Origin: Haloferax massiliensis
GTDB lineage: Archaea; Halobacteriota; Halobacteria; Halobacteriales; Haloferacaceae
Assembly (NCBI RefSeq): GCF_001368915.1
Contig: NZ_CSTE01000005.1
Coordinates: 62,001 to 126,000, forward strand
Reading direction: 5' to 3'
DNA length: 64,000 nucleotides
Shown here: positions 26,694 to 35,027 of the stretch, in pieces
How the letters are laid out: every line of letters begins with the position of its first letter
Numbering within the stretch: position 1 is the first letter of the stretch
Made by a program: the position numbers and the translations under genes
The notes under the pieces: generated by a model
Seen by the model: only the letters and a program-made list of their open reading frames with translations
Database searches by the model: none
Told to the model about the DNA's origin: nothing

Positions 26694-28403
26694 TCAGGAG
26701 TCGGTCAGCATCCGAACCGGCGGACACAACACGTCGTTGGGGGTGAGGATGCTGTCGTCGTCCGCGGCGTTCATCCACGTCGTGATGTCGTTGATTCGCA
26801 GCTTGACTCTGACCGGAAGCTCGTGGATGCTCGGGTAGCCGGGGAAGAGCTTGCGGTCGAGTTCGTTCCGGTCGTACTGCGCCTCCATGTCGGGCCACGG
26901 CGAACTGAACGGGGAGACGCCCGGCACTTTCCGCCGGAGGAACTTCTCGATTTGGTTCTTCCGGAACGAGTCGTGCGGTCTGTCCGGCGGGCGGTGGCGG
27001 AAGATGTCGGGGTTGAGTTTCCGCATCGCCGCCATCATCGTGTTCGTGTTGCGCTTTTCCGGCGGCGTCTTCAGGTGCCAGTCGATGAGTTCGGCGTCGG
27101 CGGCGACGAACGACTCGATGTAGTTGTCGGACAGCTCGAAGTGGAACGGGACCGACGGCTGGTTTTGGATGCCGATGAGTTCGATACTGTCGTAGACGTT
27201 GTCGTAGCGGTCCGACCACTTGTCGAGCTGCTCGTCGACGACGTCGTCGATGAACTCCATGCTCGTGTCGAACTCGTCGTAACACTCGGGGAAGACGTGA
27301 TCGCACGCCGGGTGGTAGCCGAACTTCGACGACAGCACCTCGGCGGGGTCCGGGTCGGGGTCCAGCCCCTGCAACGGGAACCGATTACCGAACACGTCGA
27401 CGACGTTCTGGGGGAGGAAGTGTCCGCGGAGGAACGTGTCGAAGAGCAGTCCGTGAAAGACGGTGTCGACGTCCATCTTTTCGTCACAGCCCGCGTGGTG
27501 GATGTGGACGGATTCGCGCGTTCCGAGGGAGTACTCGATGACGTCCTCGTCGACGTTGATGTAGTCGTCGTCGGGGACGAGGGTTTCGTGGTCAGCGCCG
27601 TACTGGTGGGCGATGTCTCGGGCGACTTCGACCTCCGGGTGGTCGGGCTCACCGAGCGTGTAACAGACGTCGATATCCGGATGCTGGGCCACGATCGCCC
27701 GCGAGTCGTAGCCGCCGCTCAAGAGGACCCCCTGCCTGCCCGGGAAGTTCGTCCGGCGGGCTATCGCCCGTTCGAGGCGCGCCGCGAGTTCGTCGACGTA
27801 GTCGAACTCGTCGGGGTCGGCGGGGTCGTAGACGAACCGAGAGAGCGACCCCGACTCGTCGGCGGTGAAGTAGCCGTCGAACGGGATGCAACTGAGTCGG
27901 CTGTACACCGTCCGGTCGTCGACGACGACGCCCATGTGGATGTATTCGAGGAGACCGCGGGTGTCGACTTCCAGATCGCGGGCCGCCGAGAGGACGCGTT
28001 GCGGGTTCGTACCGAACACCCGCCCGTCGGGCGTGTCGGTGTAGAAGCACTGCCACGTTCGGGCGGGGTCCGAGGCGACGATCGCGTCGCCGTCGAGTTC
28101 GACGAACACGAGGAACGACCCGTTGAGTTCGCCGAACGCGTCGGGCCCGACCTCGGCGTACCGCTCGAAGGCGTGCTCGGCCGCCGGGGCCGAAACGTCA
28201 TCGGGCGAAAACGCCTCGCCCCAGACGATACAGCTCCCTCGTTCGTCTCGATACGTCGACGAGCGTCCCGGAAAGCCGAGCGCGGGGTCGCGGATGGCGA
28301 CGGTTGCGCGCTCACCGTCGGCGACCCAGTCGAAGCTCGAACGAGACGCGAGCTCGTCGAAGGCTCCGTCGTCGTCGAGGACGCCAAACAGTTCTTTGTT
28401 CAT
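26694..28403 (-). CDS. Asparagine-synthase-like protein with degenerate glutaminase domain
   Basis: 569 residues. The C-terminal half has the ATP-pyrophosphatase loop LLSGGYDSR of asparagine synthases. The N-terminal half has the fold of the class II glutaminase domain (LNGSFLVFVELDGDAIVASDPA) but starts MNKELFGVLDDD, so the catalytic N-terminal Cys is missing; it would need ammonia or another donor. It lies 24 nt after glmS, clearly in the same operon. AsnB-like proteins in O-antigen loci amidate sugar uronic acids; that role is inferred here from context, not shown. Confidence 0.85.
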   Translation of the reverse strand: MNKELFGVLDDDGAFDELASRSSFDWVADGERATVAIRDPALGFPGRSSTYRDERGSCIVWGEAFSPDDVSAPAAEHAFERYAEVGPDAFGELNGSFLVFVELDGDAIVASDPARTWQCFYTDTPDGRVFGTNPQRVLSAARDLEVDTRGLLEYIHMGVVVDDRTVYSRLSCIPFDGYFTADESGSLSRFVYDPADPDEFDYVDELAARLERAIARRTNFPGRQGVLLSGGYDSRAIVAQHPDIDVCYTLGEPDHPEVEVARDIAHQYGADHETLVPDDDYINVDEDVIEYSLGTRESVHIHHAGCDEKMDVDTVFHGLLFDTFLRGHFLPQNVVDVFGNRFPLQGLDPDPDPAEVLSSKFGYHPACDHVFPECYDEFDTSMEFIDDVVDEQLDKWSDRYDNVYDSIELIGIQNQPSVPFHFELSDNYIESFVAADAELIDWHLKTPPEKRNTNTMMAAMRKLNPDIFRHRPPDRPHDSFRKNQIEKFLRRKVPGVSPFSSPWPDMEAQYDRNELDRKLFPGYPSIHELPVRVKLRINDITTWMNAADDDSILTPNDVLCPPVRMLTDS

Positions 28404-28427
28404 TGTGGGTGGCTGGTTTCCGTGGGA

Positions 28428-30236
28428 TTACTCGACCGTGACACTCTTGGCGAGGTTTCGAGGCTTGTCTATCTCGCGGTCCAACTCGGTCGCACAGTAG
28501 TACGAGAGGAGCTGTAACTGGACGTTCGCGAGGAGATTCGTACAGACGGGGTGCCTGTCGGGGACGTAGAGGTGCTCGTCCGCGGCGTCCATTATCTGGT
28601 GGTCCGACGGGCAGATGGCGACGATGGGCGCACCGCGGGTCTTCGCCTCCTTAGCGTTTGTCACCGTCTTGTCGCTGCCGTCGGTACAGACCGCGAAGAC
28701 GGGAGTTCGGTCGGTGACGAGCGCCAGCGGGCCGTGTTTGAGTTCGCCGGAGGCGAACCCCTCAGCGTGCTCGTAGGTGATCTCCTTGAACTTGAGCGCG
28801 CCCTCCTTGGCAACCGAACAGCCGAGTCCGCGGCCGATGAAGAAGTACGCGTTCATGTCGAGGTACTCGCGGGCGAGTCGCTTGGCGTCGCTCGTCTGGA
28901 GCACCCGTTCGACGGCGTCGGGGAGGTCGGCCATGTCGGAGACGAGTCGGTCGAGGTTGTCCGCGGGGACGCCGGAATCGACGATATCCGAGAGGTGCTG
29001 GCTGAGGAGCGTGAGGACCGCGGCCTGCGACGAGAACGTCTTCGTGGCCGCGACGCCGATTTCGGGGCCGGCGCGGATGTAGACCGGTTCGTCCGCCTCG
29101 CGGGCGGCGGTCGACTGCACGACGTTCGTCACCGCGAGCGTCTCGACGCCCTCCTCGTTGACCTGTCGGAGCGCGCTGAGCGTGTCCGCCGTCTCGCCGC
29201 TCTGAGTGACCGCGATGAACAGCGTGTTGTCAGTCAGCGACCCCGTGGTCAGGTCGTACTCGCTCGCGCGAATCGCGCGCGCCGGAACGTCACAGCGGTT
29301 CAGGAGGCTCGCACCGAACAGCGCGGCGTGGTACGAGGTGCCGCATCCGACGAGTTGGACGGAGTCGACCTCCGAGAGGTCGGTCTCGATGTCGAGTTCG
29401 ATTTCGCCCGACGCCGGGTCGAGACGCCCTTCGAGCGTCTTCTGGAGCGAGGTCGGCTGCGTGTGAATCTCCTTGAGCATGAAGTGGTCGAACTGCCCCT
29501 TGCCGGTCTCGTCGGGGTTCCAGTCGACCGTCTCGACTTCGCGCCGCACCGTCACGTCGTCCTCGTCGGTGATGTCGACGCCGTCGGCGCGGACCTCGAC
29601 CGTGTCGCCGTCTTCGAGGTAGACGACGTTCTTCGTGTGGTCGAGGAACGCGGGCACGTCGCTCGCGAGGAAGTAGCTGTCCTCGTCGACGCCGAGGACG
29701 AGCGGCGACCCCTGTCGCGCGGCGTAGATGGAGTCGTTGCCGTCGATGACGACCGCGATGGCGTAGCTCCCTTCGAGCGTGTCGACCGCGTGCTGGAACG
29801 CCGCAAGCGGCTCGTTTCCGCGGTCGAGGTAGTAGCTGACGAGGTTCGGAATGACCTCGGTGTCGGTGTCGCTCGTGAACTCGTAGCCCTTCTCTTCGAG
29901 GGTGTCCTTGAGCGCCGCGTAGTTCTCGATGATGCCGTTGTGGACCGCGGCGACCTGGTTCGTCCGGTTCGTGTGCGGGTGCGCGTTCTCGTCGGTCGGC
30001 GGCCCGTGGGTGCTCCATCGCGTGTGTCCGATACCGAGCGTCGCGCTCGACTCGACCCCGTCGATGGTCTCTTTGAGGTCCGAAACCTGACCCGAGCACT
30101 TCCACACGTCCAGTCCCGAGCCGTTTTTCACCGCGATACCGGCGGAGTCGTAGCCGCGGTACTCCAGTTTTTCGAGCCCGGTGACGAGCGGGCTGATGGC
30201 CCGCCGTTCACCGACGTGAGCGATGATTCCGCACAT
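28428..30236 (-). CDS. glmS: Glutamine-fructose-6-phosphate aminotransferase (isomerizing)
   Basis: 602 residues, full length. It begins MCGIIAHVGERR with the catalytic Cys2 and contains GHTRWSTHG of the glutaminase domain. Two SIS sugar-isomerase domains follow (VQLVGCGTSYHAALFG and YFIGRGLGCSVAKEGALKFKEI), ending with LAKSVTVE. It commits fructose-6-P to amino-sugar synthesis. The ATG at 30236 is fixed by Cys2. A 39-codon ORF ends 1 nt upstream and the shared motif lies 180 nt upstream, so the transcript has a leader. Confidence 0.97.
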   Translation of the reverse strand: MCGIIAHVGERRAISPLVTGLEKLEYRGYDSAGIAVKNGSGLDVWKCSGQVSDLKETIDGVESSATLGIGHTRWSTHGPPTDENAHPHTNRTNQVAAVHNGIIENYAALKDTLEEKGYEFTSDTDTEVIPNLVSYYLDRGNEPLAAFQHAVDTLEGSYAIAVVIDGNDSIYAARQGSPLVLGVDEDSYFLASDVPAFLDHTKNVVYLEDGDTVEVRADGVDITDEDDVTVRREVETVDWNPDETGKGQFDHFMLKEIHTQPTSLQKTLEGRLDPASGEIELDIETDLSEVDSVQLVGCGTSYHAALFGASLLNRCDVPARAIRASEYDLTTGSLTDNTLFIAVTQSGETADTLSALRQVNEEGVETLAVTNVVQSTAAREADEPVYIRAGPEIGVAATKTFSSQAAVLTLLSQHLSDIVDSGVPADNLDRLVSDMADLPDAVERVLQTSDAKRLAREYLDMNAYFFIGRGLGCSVAKEGALKFKEITYEHAEGFASGELKHGPLALVTDRTPVFAVCTDGSDKTVTNAKEAKTRGAPIVAICPSDHQIMDAADEHLYVPDRHPVCTNLLANVQLQLLSYYCATELDREIDKPRNLAKSVTVE

Positions 30237-30237
30237 G

Positions 30238-30357
30238 TTAGCGGTCCTCCGCGTGTCGGAAAACACGCGCCGTGCCGGTCGTCGTTGGCTGCGGACGGTT
30301 CAGAGCGGACGAGGTGGCGGCGTTCGGCTCCACCCGGTGTTGTTTGCTGTGTGTCAT
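30238..30357 (-). CDS. Short ORF in the glmS leader
   Basis: 39 residues (MTHSKQHRVEPNAATSS..., ending HAEDR), whose TAA stop is separated from the glmS ATG by one base. It lies between the regulon motif and glmS. The peptide is basic and polar with no known domain. The tight junction suggests translational coupling; it may be a leader peptide or chance. Confidence 0.35.
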   Translation of the reverse strand: MTHSKQHRVEPNAATSSALNRPQPTTTGTARVFRHAEDR

Positions 30358-30415
30358 GGGTTGCGAGGTCGACAGCGAGTTGAGCTGCCCCTGGAACCAT
30401 GATACGAAGAAGCGG

Positions 30416-30436
30416 CCATTACTATAGACGCGCTAA
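30416..30436 (-). promoter_or_regulatory. Glycan-regulon motif, glmS operon
   Basis: Minus strand TTA, eight bases, ATAGTAATGG. It lies 59 nt upstream of the leader ORF and 180 nt upstream of glmS, farther than in most copies. Confidence 0.65.
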
Positions 30437-30562
30437 GGGACGGCTCCGATTTCGAAACCGACACAAACGCACCGTTGTCGTTCGGTTTTTCCGAAACGAT
30501 GCGTTGACGGGCGAACGGCGGATTAGGCACCGAACAGTCCGCGGGACGGGCGGTGGCACGCT

Positions 30563-30582
30563 TTACACGGCCGATAATAATG
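30563..30582 (+). promoter_or_regulatory. Glycan-regulon motif, DsbA-like gene
   Basis: TTA, eight bases, ATAATAATG, ending 25 nt before the ATG at 30607. It is divergent from the glmS copy 127 nt away. Confidence 0.7.
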
Positions 30583-30606
30583 CCGGTCACGTCCCGGGTG
30601 TACTGT

Positions 30607-31638
30607 ATGGTTGACCGAGAGACAGACAGGCGAAGCATTCTCAAACTATCCGGCGTCGCGGCCATCGCCTCGCTGAGCGGTTGTGCGAGTTTCGCTCGGC
30701 AGGCGAACACCGGCGGGGAAACCACGACGGCGAGCCAATCGGGGGGACAGACGACCACGGCGCGGCCCGAGACGCAGACGGCGGAGGGCAACGAAACCGA
30801 CGCGGACTCGTCCGACGAGATGAGTCCCTTGACGGTCTCCGACCCGTCGTTCGACCTTCCGACCGAGTCCCTCCCGTCGTTGCAGACCGACAACCGGTAC
30901 CCGACTGTCGGGACGGCCGACACGACGGTGACGGTGTACGGGAACTGGAAGTGTCCGTACACCCAGGAGTTCGTCCAACAGCAGTTCGGCACGCTCATCG
31001 AAGACTACGTCGCGACCGGTGACCTCTCCGTCGAGTTCCGGAACGTGGCGTACATGGACGGCGAACCGTACCTCGGGCCGGACGCACCGCGCGCGAGCGA
31101 GGCCGGACTCGCCGTCTGGAACATCGACCCCGAGTCGTTCTGGACGTACTTCGCGTACGTCTTCGCCAACCAGCCGCAGGAGCGCTACGACTGGGCGACC
31201 ACCGACAACCTCGTCCGAATCGCCGAGGAGGCGGACGTGAACGGCATCGACCAGATTCAGCGGGCGATTCGGTCGCGCGCGTACGCCCAGAGCGTCCAAC
31301 TGTCCGCCGACAGCGCGGCCGAACTCGACATCACGACCGTGCCCCGAGTCGTCTCCGACGACGAGGTGACCGCGCCGACGGTCGACTTCGAAGCCACGAG
31401 AGAACAGCTGGAACGGGCCGCCGGCGGTTCGACGTTCGGTGAAACGACGACCGAGAGCGACGATTCGTTCGGCGGGAACTCGACGGAAAACGACACGTCG
31501 TTCGGAGAATCCACGACCGAAAGCGACACCGCCTTCGGGTCGTCGTCCGGCGGAAACGAGAGTGGCACGGCGAACAACAGTTCGACGACGTTCGGAAGCG
31601 ACGAGACGACAGAATCGGACAGCGACGACGCGTTCTAG
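30607..31638 (+). CDS. DsbA-like thioredoxin-fold Tat lipoprotein with repetitive tail
   Basis: 343 residues. MVDRETDRRSILKLSGVAAIASLSGC is a Tat signal with lipobox, then a Thr-rich linker. The DsbA-like domain has VTVYGNWKCPYTQEFVQQQFG and a cis-Pro region TTVPRVV. The active site reads CPYT, so the second redox Cys is absent and classic disulfide exchange is unlikely. The last 65 residues hold four degenerate repeats around TTESDxxFG with several N-x-S/T sequons. It is anchored outside the membrane. The promoter motif ties it to the glycan locus; its role is unknown. Confidence 0.85.
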   Translation: MVDRETDRRSILKLSGVAAIASLSGCASFARQANTGGETTTASQSGGQTTTARPETQTAEGNETDADSSDEMSPLTVSDPSFDLPTESLPSLQTDNRYPTVGTADTTVTVYGNWKCPYTQEFVQQQFGTLIEDYVATGDLSVEFRNVAYMDGEPYLGPDAPRASEAGLAVWNIDPESFWTYFAYVFANQPQERYDWATTDNLVRIAEEADVNGIDQIQRAIRSRAYAQSVQLSADSAAELDITTVPRVVSDDEVTAPTVDFEATREQLERAAGGSTFGETTTESDDSFGGNSTENDTSFGESTTESDTAFGSSSGGNESGTANNSSTTFGSDETTESDSDDAF

Positions 31639-31748
31639 TTCTCCGCGACGCTGTCTGAGTGGTACTCTTCAGTTGTGGGCCGTCTGCACCGGCCGACTGC
31701 GGTGAGAGGTGCTGCTCACACCGCCACACGAGTCATTCGTCCAACATT

Positions 31749-31767
31749 TATTGTCCGTGCGACAATA
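31749..31767. promoter_or_regulatory. Palindrome at the start of the small membrane gene
   Basis: TATTGTC (31749-31755), CGTGC, GACAATA (31761-31767) is a perfect 7-bp inverted repeat ending 8 nt before the GTG at 31776. In a leaderless gene it would overlap the transcription start, a position suited to a repressor site. Confidence 0.4.
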
Positions 31768-31775
31768 GCATCGCT

Positions 31776-32153
31776 GTGGCCGAGTTCAAACACGTCTCAA
31801 TCGGTGTTCTCGTCGGTATACTCGCAGGCGGCAGTTACTACGCGGACGGTCAGTGGGACCCGCAACTGATGTTCTGCCTTATCCTCACGTGGGGAGTCGC
31901 CGGTTGGCTACTGGTGCGAAATCGCCGTGCGCTCAGTAATATGCCAGCCCTCCACCAGATTCTGTTTGTCGGGTTGGTGTCTTTCGTACCCCTGTACAGC
32001 ATTCACCCCGAACTACCGCTGGGAAGCCTTCGGACCGTTCTCGTACTCCACGCGACGGGGCTCATCGCTGCCGGCATCGGATTCGGCGCCGAGATAGGCG
32101 CGTCGTCTCGCAGAGAACAGCGTACGACGGCGACCAGCCCACTCGACGAGTAG
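31776..32153 (+). CDS. Small membrane protein, four helices
   Basis: 125 residues from a GTG at 31776 (reading MAEFKHVSIGVLVGILAGGSYYADGQWD); the upstream in-frame ATG would add a Cys-rich intergenic stretch. Four hydrophobic segments: VSIGVLVGILAGG, LMFCLILTWGVAGWLL, ILFVGLVSFVPLY and TVLVLHATGLIAAGIGFGAEIG. Charged tail. Function unknown. It lies 24 nt before the methyltransferase and is probably co-transcribed. Confidence 0.65.
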   Translation: MAEFKHVSIGVLVGILAGGSYYADGQWDPQLMFCLILTWGVAGWLLVRNRRALSNMPALHQILFVGLVSFVPLYSIHPELPLGSLRTVLVLHATGLIAAGIGFGAEIGASSRREQRTTATSPLDE

Positions 32154-32177
32154 GCATCACGGCCCGTCACGGAACCC

Positions 32178-32951
32178 ATGACTAACCTCAACTACGACGA
32201 AGCGGCGGTCGCTCGTGAAGAGGCAAACTACCAGACGGGGACTGCTCGGGCACGTCGGGCGTTTGTCCACGAGCAGTTGAACCTGAAGTCCGGAGAATCG
32301 GTCCTCTCTATCGGCTGCGGCCCCGGGTTCGAACCGTCGGAACTTGCATCACAGACGAACGCATCCCGCGTTCTCGGAGTCGACTCCAACCCGACGATGC
32401 TCGCTGTTTCCCGGGATCGGTGTCCAGACGCTGTCTCACTCCTGCGCGGTGACGCGACGTCCATTCCGGTCGCAGACGGGTCCGTCGAGACGGCCGTGTC
32501 GGTACAGGTCTACGAGTACATCGACGATATCGATGCCGCCCTCTCCGAACTCCATCGCGTTCTCGATTCCGATGGGAGAGCGGTGATTTATGCAACCGAC
32601 TGGGAATCGCTCGTCTGGCGCGTCCGGAACAGCGCGCGTTCGAACCGTGTCCTCTCCGCGTGGAACGAACACTGCTCACACCCACACTTGGGGTCGACCC
32701 TCGAACCGAAACTCCGAGCCGCCTCGTTCGACGTGACGGATATCGTTCCCTATACGCTCCTGCTTACGGAACTCGGACAGGATTCGTTTGCATACTATCT
32801 GCTGGCGTCTATCCGAGAGTTTGTCACACCTCGGCTCGGAGCGGAAGTCGCGCGTCAGTGGGCCGAAGACGTCCGAACTCGTGACCGGAGGAGTGAGTCG
32901 TTTTTCTCTCTCACGCAGTTCTGTTATCTCGTCGAGCCGGTGGACGAGTGA
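32178..32951 (+). CDS. Class I SAM-dependent methyltransferase
   Basis: 257 residues. Motif I is VLSIGCGPGFEP, the acidic residue ending strand two is VLGVDSNP, and motif II/III is VSVQVYEYIDDIDAALSELHRVLDSDGRAVI, the pattern of the UbiE/Methyltransf_11 group. The substrate cannot be told. Its place beside surface-glycan genes allows sugar methylation, but it lacks the promoter motif and is preceded by a membrane gene, so this is weak. Confidence 0.85.
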   Translation: MTNLNYDEAAVAREEANYQTGTARARRAFVHEQLNLKSGESVLSIGCGPGFEPSELASQTNASRVLGVDSNPTMLAVSRDRCPDAVSLLRGDATSIPVADGSVETAVSVQVYEYIDDIDAALSELHRVLDSDGRAVIYATDWESLVWRVRNSARSNRVLSAWNEHCSHPHLGSTLEPKLRAASFDVTDIVPYTLLLTELGQDSFAYYLLASIREFVTPRLGAEVARQWAEDVRTRDRRSESFFSLTQFCYLVEPVDE

Positions 32952-33026
32952 CGCAACAGACGGGTCGGTCCGTAAGTCGCCTGCATCGACCACACAACGC
33001 AAAAAACAACGACCGCGGCAGAGCGG

Positions 33027-34988
33027 TCAGTTAGCGCCCGGGAGCGAACAGATGGTGACTTCGCCGTTCGCGTAGACGTAGTTGGTCGTCGGCGGACAGA
33101 CCTCGGTCTTCGACGGGTCGAGGTTCGTGGCCGTGTCCTGTTCGTTCGGGAAGTACGAGGCGCTCTGTGACTGGTACTCCCGGTAGGCCGTTATCCCCTG
33201 TGGCACCGGTCTGCCGTCTTCCACCGGTAAGGGCTCGGCCGGATACGCGTCCGTTCGCTCCCACACCGTCCCGTACGGCAGGTCGGTGTAGAGTTCACCG
33301 CCCTGTTGGGACGAGCGGGCCGAGCCGTACGTGTCGATGGCGGCGAGTTCCTGTTCGGTGTACGAGAGCCGCTCGTGTTGGTTCGGGAACACCGGGCTGT
33401 CCATCGCGCCGTCGTTCGACATTATCATCACGTTCGGGTAGACGAGCACGAACAAAAGCAGGATGACGCCGACCACCTTGAAGGTGGTCCGGTTGGCGAG
33501 GTGTCGGAACCCGAGGACGCCGATGATGGCGAGGAGGGCGTAGAGGTACGCGAACCAGCGACCGGGGACGAAGCTCTCGATGCCGACGAGCGGCAGTCCG
33601 AGCACGACGAACAGCATCGCCACGATAGCGCCGACGAACGTGTACGTCGTCTGCGTCGCCCGCGAGCGGTTGAGCACGGTGAGACAGCCGATGAGACCCG
33701 CGAAGACGAGCAGGAGGAACCCGGCTTCGGTGACGTACGTCGAGAGTTGCGAGAGGAACGTCTGTCCGGCCGAACCGGCCGCACCGGACGCGCCGGCCGA
33801 CCCGCCGCTTCCACCCACGCCTTGGAGGAAGCCGGCGTTGAACAGGTTCACGATGAGGTAGTTGATGACCGTTTCGAGGAAGGTGTCGCCCTGGTACGGC
33901 GTCAGCGACCAGGTGAACACGATGAGCCCGAGGTTGAACCCGACGAGCCCCGCGAGGTTCACGGGGTTGGACCCGCCGCTGGAAAACGAAAGCGGGTCCG
34001 GGTCCTCGGTGAAGAAGTCGAACCGGAGCAGCACCTGCGCGGCGAACCCCGCGAAGAGGACCACCAACATGATGAACGACGACACTTGGTGGGTGAGGAT
34101 GACGGCGGTGCTGAACAGGACGAGGAGGCCGAAGTCGCGCCACCGCTCGCTCGCGTGCGTGATCCGCACGAGGCAGTACAGACACGCGAGGAAAAACAGC
34201 AGCCCGAGGCTCGTCGGGATGAGGTGGATGCCCCAGCGGATGACCTGGTCGCCCATCGCGTACAGCGCGCCGGCAGTGAGCGCCCAGCGAAGCGGCACGA
34301 GGAGTCGAGCCGTCCCGTAGACCAAAAGCGGCACGAGCGGCATCACGACGCCGACCGAGAGGTACAGCGCGTTCCGAAGCGACAGGCCGAGGAGGTGCGT
34401 CGACGCCGCCGTGAGGAGGTGGAAAAGCGGCGACGCGTAGTACTTGACCTCGCTGATTGCCGACAGCGAATCGGCCTGCAGGATCATCTGGACGAACGTC
34501 GTGTGCGACCAGATGTCGATGCCGATGTACCCCGGCGCAGTGTAGAGCGCGGCGAACCGAACGACAAACGAGTACACGATAATCTCCGCGAGGAAGACGC
34601 TCGGACGCAGTTCGCTGTCCGGCGCGAGCAGTATCTGCCCGAGCAGTAGCGTGCCGACGACGCCGCCGAGGTCCATGAAGAGGACGCTCCGTTCGCCCTG
34701 AATGACCGCGAGCACGACCATCCCCGCGAGGCCGAGGAAGACGCCGGCCGAGATGAGCCGAACGAGCGACGGCGCGAGCGTCGGGAGCCCCTCCGTGGTT
34801 CCCCTCCCGCGGGCGGCCGCGAGATAGAGGAGGCAACCGACGCCGAGGATAATCGGGAGCGTCACGATGAAGATCTGCGACGAGAGGAATCGCAGCGGGA
34901 ACAACGCGAGCGCGAGCACGACTCCGAGACCCGCTGCGAGCACGTCGAGTTCGGCTCGTCGCAATCGGCCGTATATTGATGAGAGCAT
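33027..34988 (-). CDS. Large polytopic membrane protein, GT-C-like
   Basis: 653 residues with about 13-15 membrane helices in the first 520 and a soluble C-terminal domain of about 130. After the fourth helix region it has GYIGIDIWSHTTFVQMILQADSL; an acidic residue in the first outer loop, followed by a Trp-Ser-His, resembles GT-C glycosyltransferases or oligosaccharyltransferase-like proteins. The C-terminal part, with SDGLYTDLPYGT-like polar segments, would lie outside. It follows the ATP-grasp gene by 39 nt in one operon. A lipid-linked-sugar transferase or polymerase is the likely role; not provable here. Confidence 0.7.
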   Translation of the reverse strand: MLSSIYGRLRRAELDVLAAGLGVVLALALFPLRFLSSQIFIVTLPIILGVGCLLYLAAARGRGTTEGLPTLAPSLVRLISAGVFLGLAGMVVLAVIQGERSVLFMDLGGVVGTLLLGQILLAPDSELRPSVFLAEIIVYSFVVRFAALYTAPGYIGIDIWSHTTFVQMILQADSLSAISEVKYYASPLFHLLTAASTHLLGLSLRNALYLSVGVVMPLVPLLVYGTARLLVPLRWALTAGALYAMGDQVIRWGIHLIPTSLGLLFFLACLYCLVRITHASERWRDFGLLVLFSTAVILTHQVSSFIMLVVLFAGFAAQVLLRFDFFTEDPDPLSFSSGGSNPVNLAGLVGFNLGLIVFTWSLTPYQGDTFLETVINYLIVNLFNAGFLQGVGGSGGSAGASGAAGSAGQTFLSQLSTYVTEAGFLLLVFAGLIGCLTVLNRSRATQTTYTFVGAIVAMLFVVLGLPLVGIESFVPGRWFAYLYALLAIIGVLGFRHLANRTTFKVVGVILLLFVLVYPNVMIMSNDGAMDSPVFPNQHERLSYTEQELAAIDTYGSARSSQQGGELYTDLPYGTVWERTDAYPAEPLPVEDGRPVPQGITAYREYQSQSASYFPNEQDTATNLDPSKTEVCPPTTNYVYANGEVTICSLPGAN

Positions 34989-35027
34989 CGTTATGTATGG
35001 TGAGAGTTGAGTTTCGAACTGGGTCCG

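Noticed and set aside
30128-30400. 90-codon minus-strand ORF across the glmS start
   Set aside because: Overlaps the first 35 codons of glmS in another frame; no domain.
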